Source: Fibrobacter sp. UBA1765
Lineage (GTDB): Bacteria > Fibrobacterota > Fibrobacteria > Fibrobacterales > Fibrobacteraceae
Assembly (NCBI GenBank): GCA_002314675.1
Contig: DCGZ01000093.1
Coordinates: 1-16,521, forward strand
DNA: 16,521 nucleotides
Direction: 5' to 3'
Part shown: one piece after another, positions 1 through 6,025 of the stretch
Layout: every line of letters starts with the position of its first letter
How positions within the stretch are numbered: position 1 is the first letter of the stretch
Notes under the pieces: generated by a model
What the model saw: the letters and a program-made list of their open reading frames with translations, nothing else
Databases searched by the model: none
Told to the model about the DNA's origin: nothing
Program-made: the position numbers and the translations under genes

Positions 1-1386
1 AGCGTCGGCAGTTTCTACGACGGCATCGGCGCGGCCTGCGGCACTGCATTCTTCCGTGCGAACGAGATATGGAGTACATAGCTTGAAAATCAAGAAGAAT
101 AAGGTCTTATAATGGTTTTCATCCTGACGTTCCGCATTGTAGGGGACGCTGCTGAAAAACGCGCGCATCTGCAAAAGGGCATCTTCCAGCTTGCCAGCAC
201 GCATGGCGCGGGTAAAGGCAAGGACAAATGATTCGTTCGTCACCACGTCTTCAAAAGCATAATAAGGCATCAGGCTTCCACAAAAACCAACCTTAACCTC
301 TTCATTGGGGAATCCCAGGACATATTCATAGCCATCAAAATTTCGGATGGTCAGGTAGCCACTTTGGTAAAGCATGGGAATAGGATTCGTTGCCGTTTCC
401 GTAGGCGCATCAAACATGCCAAGCGTCGCAGGAAAACCCACATTAAATGTTTCCGGATCCATCTTGAACTTGCTCACAAGCTTTGTCAAAACGGTCGGCG
501 TGCCCGTGGCAAACCAGTAATTGTCTAGTTCCAGCTTACTCAAGGAATTGATCAAACTGAAAGGATTGTAAATGTCCGGGGAATTCTTGCTAAAATGGTA
601 ACCATCATACTGGCGTTGCAATGCAGCGACTGCCTCATTGTAAGCAATTCCCTGCTTGTCGGCAAGAACCTGAATTTCAGGTTGCATCTGTGAGAGCAGT
701 TCTTCCTTAGTGATGCCACAGATTGCAGCATACTCGTCATCCATGGTAATGACATTCAAGTTGTTCAGTTCACTAAAGATGCTGAGCTGGCTGAACTTGC
801 TGATGCCCGTGAGGAACACAAAGCGGAGAATACCGCCGAGGTCCTTGAGAGGGCTGAACAGCTTGCGCACTTCTTCCTTGAGAATCTGCTGCAGCTCTGG
901 CTTGTCCATGCTGTCAAGAAGCGGTGCGTCGTACTCGTCCACAAGCACAACTGGCTGCATGCCAGTCTTTTCGTATGCAGTTTCAAGAACATCGGCAAGA
1001 CGAGGCCCCCATTCCATGCCCCTTGAATTGACTACCTCGTATTTTTTTTCAAAGCCCTCCAATACTCGTGCCAAAGAAACTTGCAATGCATTCAGAGTAT
1101 CGTACTTGTTACCGGCAAAGCTGATTTTGAAAACTGGGTACTTTTTCCACTCGGTTTCAAGGCGTTCCATGGCAAGGCCAGTGAATAAATCCTTGCGACC
1201 TTCAAAGTAATATTGCAGAGTGCTGATTAAAAGGGATTTTCCAAAACGACGAGGACGGCTGAGAAAATAATAATCGTCAGTATGGGTCATCTTGTAAATA
1301 AGATCTGTCTTATCTACATAGTACTTGCCATCTTCGCGAATTCTTGCGAAGTCTTGAACACCAATTGGAAATCTTTTGAGAGCCAT
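1..1386 (-). CDS. AAA-ATPase_like / PD-(D/E)XK nuclease family protein, 3' end cut by window
   Basis: Reading the minus strand from an ATG at 1386 gives 462 uninterrupted codons that run off the left edge. The start MALKRFPIGVQDFARIREDG followed by YVDKTDLI is the usual opening of the AAA-ATPase_like family (formerly DUF1703). Residues 44-51 (RPRRFGKS) are the Walker A loop, residues 146-155 (VVLVDEYDAP) the Walker B strand, and LTGISKFSQLSIFSELNN (about 191-208) the conserved block after it. The last residues seen include GRAD (451-454), the first acidic position of the C-terminal PDDEXK_9 nuclease fold; the E-x-K that should follow lies outside the window. The family is common and multicopy in gut Bacteroidetes, Clostridia and Fibrobacter; its role is unknown, with defence or mobile-element links only suspected. 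There is no clear Shine-Dalgarno site; a TATATT box ends 6 bases before the ATG. Probably not part of the polysaccharide pathway. Confidence 0.9.
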   Translation of the reverse strand, partial: MALKRFPIGVQDFARIREDGKYYVDKTDLIYKMTHTDDYYFLSRPRRFGKSLLISTLQYYFEGRKDLFTGLAMERLETEWKKYPVFKISFAGNKYDTLNALQVSLARVLEGFEKKYEVVNSRGMEWGPRLADVLETAYEKTGMQPVVLVDEYDAPLLDSMDKPELQQILKEEVRKLFSPLKDLGGILRFVFLTGISKFSQLSIFSELNNLNVITMDDEYAAICGITKEELLSQMQPEIQVLADKQGIAYNEAVAALQRQYDGYHFSKNSPDIYNPFSLINSLSKLELDNYWFATGTPTVLTKLVSKFKMDPETFNVGFPATLGMFDAPTETATNPIPMLYQSGYLTIRNFDGYEYVLGFPNEEVKVGFCGSLMPYYAFEDVVTNESFVLAFTRAMRAGKLEDALLQMRAFFSSVPYNAERQDENHYKTLFFLIFKLCTPYLVRTEECSAAGRADAVVETADA

Positions 1387-1392
1387 ACTTAC

Positions 1393-1420
1393 AATATAAC
1401 TTTTTTAAGGAACCCTCCAA
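1393..1420 (-). promoter_or_regulatory. candidate promoter of the AAA-ATPase/nuclease gene, possibly leaderless
   Basis: On the minus strand TTGGAG (1415-1420) is followed after 16 bases by TATATT (1393-1398). Only 6 bases separate TATATT from the ATG at 1386, so transcription from it would begin at or next to the start codon. The rest of the 1387-1479 gap shows no convincing terminator hairpin. Confidence 0.3.
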
Positions 1421-1479
1421 CATTATTATTTCAAAAAATCACGACAGGCTCTACGGCATAACGCATTAAAACAGCAATT

Positions 1480-2319
1480 CTACACCGTATCCATGAAGTT
1501 GCGTTCTACGCGGCTGAAGATTACCACTGCAAAGAAAAGCGATACAAGCATAAACACGGCACTGTAAGCGAAGCCGCCCCAGTCAAGGCTTCCTGAGCCT
1601 AATGTTCCGTACTTGAAGGCTTCAAAAATTGGAGTCAGCGGGTTCAGTTCCAGAATGCTGCGGTACTTTTCGGGAGCCACACTCAGCGGGTAAATCACAG
1701 GGGTTGCGTACATGAACAGCTGAATGCCGAACTGAATCAGGAATTTCAAGTCGCGATACTTGGTGGTTAGCGAAGAGAAAATCAAGCCCCAGGAAAGTGC
1801 ATGGAAAGCCAGCATCACGATAAGTACTGGGAACAGCAAAGCCACTGCATTCAAGTGGAGGGTCGCGCCATTCACAGCAAAGTAAATGTACAGTCCCACA
1901 AAAATCAGCAGTTGGATTAGCATTTTCAGTAAGTTCGAAGTCACTGCAGAAAGGGGCACGATCAGTCGCGGGAAATACACCTTGCCAAAAACGCCAGCAT
2001 TCGCCGTAAACACTTCGCTGGACGCAGTAAAGCAAGCGTTAAAGTAGTTCCACAGCACAATGCCTGACATATAGAACAGCGGCTGCGGCAGACCATCGGT
2101 AGAAATTCCAGCCAGACCGCCGAACACGAACATGTACATGACGGTGGTCATCAAGGGCTGAATCAAGTACCACAGCGGACCGAGAATCGTCTGCTTGTAC
2201 TGCGTCACGATATCGCGATGGATGTACATCCGGTACAGATCGCGATAACGCCAAATACCCTTGATATCAATATCAAGAAGATTCTTGCGAGGTTTGATAA
2301 CGGTTTTAACGCGAGACAT
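1480..2319 (-). CDS. ABC-2 type polysaccharide/polyol-phosphate export permease (Wzm/TagG-like)
   Basis: This 279-residue inner-membrane protein is the channel subunit of an ABC exporter that moves finished O-antigen, capsule or teichoic-acid chains to the periplasm. Recognisable are the amphipathic interface segment (about 20-45: IWRYRDLYR, then QYKQTILGPLW) and six hydrophobic segments at roughly 50-70, 80-98, 127-148, 155-182, 193-212 and 249-269, with the family's TTKYRDL loop at 185-191. Length is normal. The ATG at 2319 is preceded by GAGGGAG 7 bases upstream and lies one base after the TGA of the upstream ATPase gene, so the two are probably translationally coupled. The partner ABC ATPase (Wzt/TagH) is not next to it: downstream is the AAA/PDDEXK gene. 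ABC-2 family membership is clear; the exported polymer is unknown. Confidence 0.93.
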   Translation of the reverse strand: MSRVKTVIKPRKNLLDIDIKGIWRYRDLYRMYIHRDIVTQYKQTILGPLWYLIQPLMTTVMYMFVFGGLAGISTDGLPQPLFYMSGIVLWNYFNACFTASSEVFTANAGVFGKVYFPRLIVPLSAVTSNLLKMLIQLLIFVGLYIYFAVNGATLHLNAVALLFPVLIVMLAFHALSWGLIFSSLTTKYRDLKFLIQFGIQLFMYATPVIYPLSVAPEKYRSILELNPLTPIFEAFKYGTLGSGSLDWGGFAYSAVFMLVSLFFAVVIFSRVERNFMDTV

Positions 2320-2320
2320 A

Positions 2321-3442
2321 TCAATACTCCCTCTGCAGCCAGTACATCAAGAACTGATCATACACATAATAACAGCCCTGCTCCTGAGTCACGTAATCCC
2401 TTTCCAGCAAGCCGCGCAAAGCGGACTGCACTGTACTTGCCGAATTCAAATGGTATTTTTTTAAGAACGTACCCGATGTCACGGCTTCTGCACGTCCTTC
2501 TTTTGCAATGGCAATCAGCACTTCGCGCTGTTTATCGGGGATTCTAAACATAAGTTCTCTATAGCTGAAGTCCAAAGTTCCAAGAACGTAATCCAACGCT
2601 TCTGAGACATCGGCCACAGAGCATGACTCGCCCGGCTGGATTTGAGCAAAAATAGTATTCATTAATTTCTGCACATACCAGGTTACATTGTGAGCTATTT
2701 CAAAAACTTTTTCAACAACACCATCACCAAGACTTTTACCCGCCGCCTCAAAGAGGGATTTTGCAAAGGTCGCATACTTGGCTACATTCAAACAATCCAA
2801 GTTCATCAAGGAAACACTCTGATAAAAAGGTCTTGACGGACTGGTAAACATTTGGGACAGTAAATGCCTTTGGCTACCGGCAAAGATAAACTTAATCTGC
2901 GGATACTTCTGAACATAGGTTCGTAAAAGAGCCTCAACATTCTTATCCGAATAATTAGCAATTTGCTGAAATTCATCTATAGCAACTATACAGGGGCGAG
3001 AAGCCGAAGACAAATAGCTAAAAATTTCTTCCAAGGTACTTTCACAATGGGCTATTTCACCCAACTGCAAATTGAACGAGGGTTCCCCCATGGGCGAAAA
3101 AGATATTCCCGCCTGCAAAGACTTGACGCAGTTCCAGAAGCCCTGCACGACCTTTGTGCCAAAGGGCTTCAAACGCTGGACAATTTCACGGCTCAACCGA
3201 AAAACAAATTCCTGCAAAGACCGCGTTGCATACACGTCGATGTAGAAAGTGTAGTAATTCTTTTTTATGAAAGATTGTCCAAAGCAATGTTGAATCAACC
3301 CGCTTTTGCCCATACGACGAGGAGCAATCAAAGCAAGATTATTTCCATTGGATAATTCACGTAGAATAGAAGCCGTTTCGGCCTTACGGTCACAAAAATA
3401 CTTTGGACCTTCGTAACCGTTAATCAAAAAAGGATTATTCAT
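2321..3442 (-). CDS. ATPase_2/COG1672-like ATP-binding protein with C-terminal winged helix
   Basis: The 373-residue protein opens with MNNPFLINGYEGPKYFCDR, the typical N-terminus of STAND-like archaeal-type ATPases. Walker A is APRRMGKS (40-47), Walker B is CIVAIDEFQQI (151-161), and a sensor-like FIFAGSQRHLLSQMF lies at about 185-199. Residues about 300-373 look like a winged helix (QREVLIAIAKEG, then a helix-turn-helix ending LLERDYV). It lacks the LSGGQ signature, so it is not an ABC ATPase despite its place before the ABC-2 permease. Cellular role unknown; related proteins are usually lone, mobile genes. The ATG has GAGAG a few bases upstream. It starts a second transcription unit after an AT-rich gap and is itself rather AT-rich, hinting at later insertion into the locus. 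Confidence 0.85.
   Translation of the reverse strand: MNNPFLINGYEGPKYFCDRKAETASILRELSNGNNLALIAPRRMGKSGLIQHCFGQSFIKKNYYTFYIDVYATRSLQEFVFRLSREIVQRLKPFGTKVVQGFWNCVKSLQAGISFSPMGEPSFNLQLGEIAHCESTLEEIFSYLSSASRPCIVAIDEFQQIANYSDKNVEALLRTYVQKYPQIKFIFAGSQRHLLSQMFTSPSRPFYQSVSLMNLDCLNVAKYATFAKSLFEAAGKSLGDGVVEKVFEIAHNVTWYVQKLMNTIFAQIQPGESCSVADVSEALDYVLGTLDFSYRELMFRIPDKQREVLIAIAKEGRAEAVTSGTFLKKYHLNSASTVQSALRGLLERDYVTQEQGCYYVYDQFLMYWLQREY
2327..2333 (-). promoter_or_regulatory. strong ribosome-binding site inside the preceding gene
   Basis: GAGGGAG on the minus strand lies within the last codons of the ATPase gene, 7 bases before the permease ATG at 2319. With the TGA/ATG separated by one base it supports coupling and fixes the permease start. 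Confidence 0.7.
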
Positions 3443-3556
3443 TCCACTCTCGCAATTTTATTACTTTTTAATAATCATAAAATAATAATTTTTTTTATAA
3501 ATGGCAATGACCGATTCTTTTAACGCATCAAAAGTACACCAAGTAGTGAACTTCTT

Positions 3557-3571
3557 AAGTCAAGTTGACTT
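3557..3571. repeat. 15-base perfect inverted repeat, possible operator
   Basis: AAGTCAA, a central G, then TTGACTT form 7-base arms with perfect symmetry. It lies upstream of the minus-strand ATPase-permease pair and includes a TTGACT that resembles a -35 box, so it is well placed to bind a regulator. Function is inferred from position and symmetry only. Confidence 0.4.
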
Positions 3572-3582
3572 TATCATTATGC

Positions 3583-3612
3583 AAAAATACATTATGTAAA
3601 ATTGTATAATGT
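3583..3612 (-). terminator. weak AT-stem hairpin with T run after the glycosyltransferase gene
   Basis: Read on the minus strand, ACATTAT and ATAATGT form a 7-base stem (3606-3612 with 3589-3595) around a 10-base loop, followed closely by five T (3583-3587). It sits 15 bases after the GT4 stop codon. The stem has only one G:C pair, so termination may be inefficient. Confidence 0.35.
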
Positions 3613-3625
3613 AAATTTACATAAT
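3606..3625. repeat. AT-rich palindrome touching the end of the operon
   Basis: ATGTAAATTTACAT (3609-3622) is a perfect 14-base palindrome, extended to 3606-3625 with one mismatch. It shares bases 3606-3612 with the stem of the neighbouring hairpin, so the two structures exclude each other. Confidence 0.5.
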
Positions 3626-3626
3626 T

Positions 3627-4739
3627 TTAAATCTTGTAAATCTTCCCCATTTCTTCCAGGACATTCTGGAGGGAGAATTTGCGGACGGCTTCCTTGTTAT
3701 GAGCGCCCATGGTTTCGCGAGTTGTGCCATCAGTCATTTTGCAAATGGCATCTGCAAAAGTTTCAGCCTTGAACGGGTCACAGTGAACACCACCTTTTTC
3801 ATCGATCAAATCTACGTTGCCGCGGATTTTAGAAACTACCGCAGGCAGGCCGCTAGCCATGGATTCCATCAGCGATACAGAAAGTCCTTCGCGGTGCGAC
3901 GGGAAAACGAAAACATCAGCAGCCTTGTAAAGTTCAAGAGCATCTTTGCGATACCCAAGCAAATGGAATCGGTCTTTTAAGCCCAAGGATTCAGCCAAGC
4001 TCAACAGGTTCTGTTCCTGGTCACCAACGCCAGCGATTGCATAATGAATGTTATTCTGTTCTACAACATCCTTGATTTGCGAAAGAGCGTGCAGCACGAC
4101 CTGATGATTCTTGTTAACATTCAGTTCGCCGATAGAAAGCAACAGCAGAGCATCTTTCGGCACACCGACCTCGGCGCGTTTCTTGCAGCGATCCACCGAG
4201 ACTGCGGAAATTCGCGAAACATCAATCCCCACCCCTGGCACATAGCACACCTCCTTGGCATGCATTTTCTTTTTTGCCAAGGCGTAGTCTTCGGAGTTGA
4301 TGGTGATGAGGGTATCTGTAAAATAGCTACAGAACTTTTCCACCGGGTAGAACATCAACCAATTCTTAAGGGGCGCGCCCTTAAAGAAATGGAAGCCGTG
4401 GGCCGTGTAAATCACGCGAGTTCCCTGCTTGCGAACCTTGCGACAAGCGAGGCGCGTGACCATGGCGGCATTTGGCGTATGGCAATGAACGATGTCGTAA
4501 CGTTCCTGCTCCACCAACTTTTTCAGCTGACGGTAGGCCGTCAAATTGTCGCGACTAAAAGGCGAACGACTAAAGGGAATGTGATGTACCTTCACATCCA
4601 TGCTGTCGTAGGCAGGAATCAGCGGGGCCGTCATGTTGGTGGCAATATCCACGGAATGTCCTTCCGCAAGCAGCCTTTTCACCTGCTCCGGGAAGAACAT
4701 CATAGTCATGGAGATTGTCGTGACATATAGAATGCGCAT
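3627..4739 (-). CDS. GT4 family glycosyltransferase, EpsD-like
   Basis: This 370-residue cytoplasmic, GT-B fold retaining glycosyltransferase would add a sugar from a nucleotide donor to the lipid-linked polysaccharide precursor. The N-terminal acceptor domain carries YDIVHCHTPNAA (81-92) and YTAHGFHFFKGAPLKNWL (111-128), hallmarks of the EpsD/CapM-type group. The C-terminal donor domain has LLSIGELNVNKNH (200-212) and the E-x7-E motif E284 to E292 (EGLSVSLME), followed by SGLPAVVSKIRGN. Length is full. The ATG at 4739 has GGGAT about 8 bases upstream. It follows the acyltransferase gene by 24 bases and is the last gene of the operon before inverted repeats. Sugar and linkage cannot be read from sequence. 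Confidence 0.94.
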   Translation of the reverse strand: MRILYVTTISMTMMFFPEQVKRLLAEGHSVDIATNMTAPLIPAYDSMDVKVHHIPFSRSPFSRDNLTAYRQLKKLVEQERYDIVHCHTPNAAMVTRLACRKVRKQGTRVIYTAHGFHFFKGAPLKNWLMFYPVEKFCSYFTDTLITINSEDYALAKKKMHAKEVCYVPGVGIDVSRISAVSVDRCKKRAEVGVPKDALLLLSIGELNVNKNHQVVLHALSQIKDVVEQNNIHYAIAGVGDQEQNLLSLAESLGLKDRFHLLGYRKDALELYKAADVFVFPSHREGLSVSLMESMASGLPAVVSKIRGNVDLIDEKGGVHCDPFKAETFADAICKMTDGTTRETMGAHNKEAVRKFSLQNVLEEMGKIYKI

Positions 4740-4763
4740 AAGCTATCCCGTGGACCGAAAAAG

Positions 4764-5372
4764 CTATTTATCCATGGGGCGCACAGGTACACCAACGTAA
4801 GTGTTGGATTCTTCAATATCTCGAATGACAACAGCTCCAGCGCCAACCACAACGTCATCGCAAATTTTCAGATTGTTCTTGACGGTAGCCCCGATTCCGA
4901 TATGGCAATTTTCACCAACAGTCACAGTTCCACCGAGAGCTGCATGCGGAGAAATATGGGTAAAGCTACCGACAACATTATCGTGCTCCACATCTGCGCC
5001 AGTGTTAATAATGCAGTGTTTCCCCACCCTTGCAGAAGAATTAATGGTAGCGTTGGCCATTACCACGGAGCCTTCGCCAATTTCCACATCCAAGCCGATT
5101 ATGGCATTAGGGTGAATAGCAGTGTACCAAGGCAAGTCATAAGTTTCTGCAATGCGACGGCGAATGTTATTATAACCAATGCCAATAACAAATTCACAGT
5201 CCTTAAATTCCGGAGCCTTAGAAATTACGCCCAGATAAGGGAAATCAATAATGTACTTCGGGAGTTTGGTATTGTCATCCAAAAAGCCAACCACACGGTC
5301 GCCACGCTTCACGACAATATCGGCAATCACCTTTCCGTGACCGCTGCCACCAATAATAACGACCTTCTTCAT
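4764..5372 (-). CDS. sugar acetyltransferase, PglD/NeuD/EpsM family
   Basis: The product, 202 residues from ATG 5372, is a trimeric left-handed beta-helix acyltransferase. The N-terminal Rossmann-like part has VVIIGGSGHGKVIADI (4-19) for nucleotide-sugar binding. From about 88 to 185 hexapeptide repeats run (for example IGEGSVVMANATIN, VGENCHIGIGATV), ending in YVGVPVRPM. The likely catalytic base is His130 beside Glu129, as in PglD, which acetylates the 4-amino group of a UDP-4-amino-4,6-dideoxy sugar in bacillosamine synthesis. Its place directly after a PglC-type transferase copies the pglC-pglD and epsL-epsM pairs. The stop of the transferase and this ATG overlap as TGATG, with GGGAG 6 bases upstream. 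A TTG one codon earlier (5375) is a less likely start. The exact substrate is inferred. Confidence 0.93.
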   Translation of the reverse strand: MKKVVIIGGSGHGKVIADIVVKRGDRVVGFLDDNTKLPKYIIDFPYLGVISKAPEFKDCEFVIGIGYNNIRRRIAETYDLPWYTAIHPNAIIGLDVEIGEGSVVMANATINSSARVGKHCIINTGADVEHDNVVGSFTHISPHAALGGTVTVGENCHIGIGATVKNNLKICDDVVVGAGAVVIRDIEESNTYVGVPVRPMDK

Positions 5373-5977
5373 CAAACACTCCCTGTAAACTTTTGCATCG
5401 TTGCTTCGTTTTCTGCGCTAATGCCTTCGCGTTTAAAAACTTTTTTTACCGTATGAAAAACAATGGCGGTATCAAACATGAACGACATTTTCTCTACATA
5501 TTCCAAATCGTGCTTGAACTTGGCTTCCCAGGTAATGATGTTACGGCCATTGATCTGGGCAAGGCCCGTAAGGCCCGGGCGCACATCGTGGCGATGGCGT
5601 TGCTCCTCGTTATACAGGGGCAAATATTCTACCAGCAGGGGGCGCGGCCCCACGATGCTCATATCACCTTTCAAAATGTTAAAGAGTTCCGGCAGCTCAT
5701 CGAGGCTCGTGCTGCGCAAGAACTTTCCGTAGGCATTAAGGCGCATGTGATCAGGCAGCAAGTTACCGTCCTTGTCACGTTCACAGGTCATGCTGCGGAA
5801 CTTGACCAGCTTGAAAATTTTTTCGTTCTTGCCAGGGCGATCTTGAGTAAAAAAGGGATTTCCCTTCATAGCAACAACACCGACCACTACAAGCAACAGC
5901 AAAAGAGGACTAAGTACCAATACAGCACCTAGAGAAAGACTAAAGTCCAAAACTCTTTTTACAAAATGCCTATACAT
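5372..5977 (-). CDS. initiating phosphoglycosyl transferase, small monotopic PglC/EpsL type
   Basis: This enzyme transfers a phospho-sugar from UDP-sugar to polyprenyl phosphate at the inner face of the cytoplasmic membrane, the first step of the glycan pathway. From ATG 5977 it has 201 residues, the size of the minimal monotopic enzymes. KRVLDFSLSLG then the Ser23-Pro24 break and hydrophobic residues to about 35 form the re-entrant membrane helix. The catalytic dyad D93-E94 lies in TSLDELPELFN, and GDMSIVGPRP and RPGLTGLAQING are the family signatures. Ser23-Pro24 and D93-E94 fall at the positions known from Campylobacter PglC, which supports this start over the in-frame TTG at 6004. It follows the tyrosine kinase gene by 48 bases and overlaps the acetyltransferase gene by one base. 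The linked sugar is probably an N-acetylated (di)amino sugar by analogy. Confidence 0.95.
   Translation of the reverse strand: MYRHFVKRVLDFSLSLGAVLVLSPLLLLLVVVGVVAMKGNPFFTQDRPGKNEKIFKLVKFRSMTCERDKDGNLLPDHMRLNAYGKFLRSTSLDELPELFNILKGDMSIVGPRPLLVEYLPLYNEEQRHRHDVRPGLTGLAQINGRNIITWEAKFKHDLEYVEKMSFMFDTAIVFHTVKKVFKREGISAENEATMQKFTGSV
5379..5383 (-). promoter_or_regulatory. ribosome-binding site that decides the acetyltransferase start
   Basis: Minus-strand GGGAG lies 6 bases before ATG 5372 and only 3 bases before the in-frame TTG at 5375, which favours the ATG. Confidence 0.6.
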
Positions 5978-6025
5978 AATTCCTAAATCCAACAACCTAA
6001 CCAAAAATCATTCAATATGGCATCT

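Larger units (their letters stand above)
3443..3626. other. AT-rich spacer between the capsule operon and the ATPase-permease pair
   Basis: This 184-base gap holds no coding sequence that I can support. It contains the terminator-like hairpin, the palindrome and the 15-base inverted repeat listed separately, plus several A/T runs. Minus-strand TTGACT (3558-3563) could be a -35 box for the ATPase gene, but the nearest -10 candidate (TGTACT, about 3533-3538) is 19 bases away and weak. Confidence 0.6.

Noticed and set aside
1387..1479. Terminator between the permease and the AAA/PDDEXK gene
   Set aside because: A T6 run exists on the minus strand, but no convincing stem precedes it.
4044..4730. 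228-codon plus-strand frame
   Set aside because: Lies entirely opposite the GT4 gene, whose motifs and length are complete; no domain is recognisable in the antisense product.
5373..5375. TTG one codon upstream as start of the acetyltransferase
   Set aside because: The ATG at 5372 has better ribosome-binding-site spacing and a TGATG junction; TTG would only add one Met.
5978..6004. N-terminal extension of the PglC-like protein to a TTG at 6004
   Set aside because: The ATG at 5977 puts Ser23-Pro24 and D93-E94 at the same numbers as in PglC, and the extra nine residues match nothing known.
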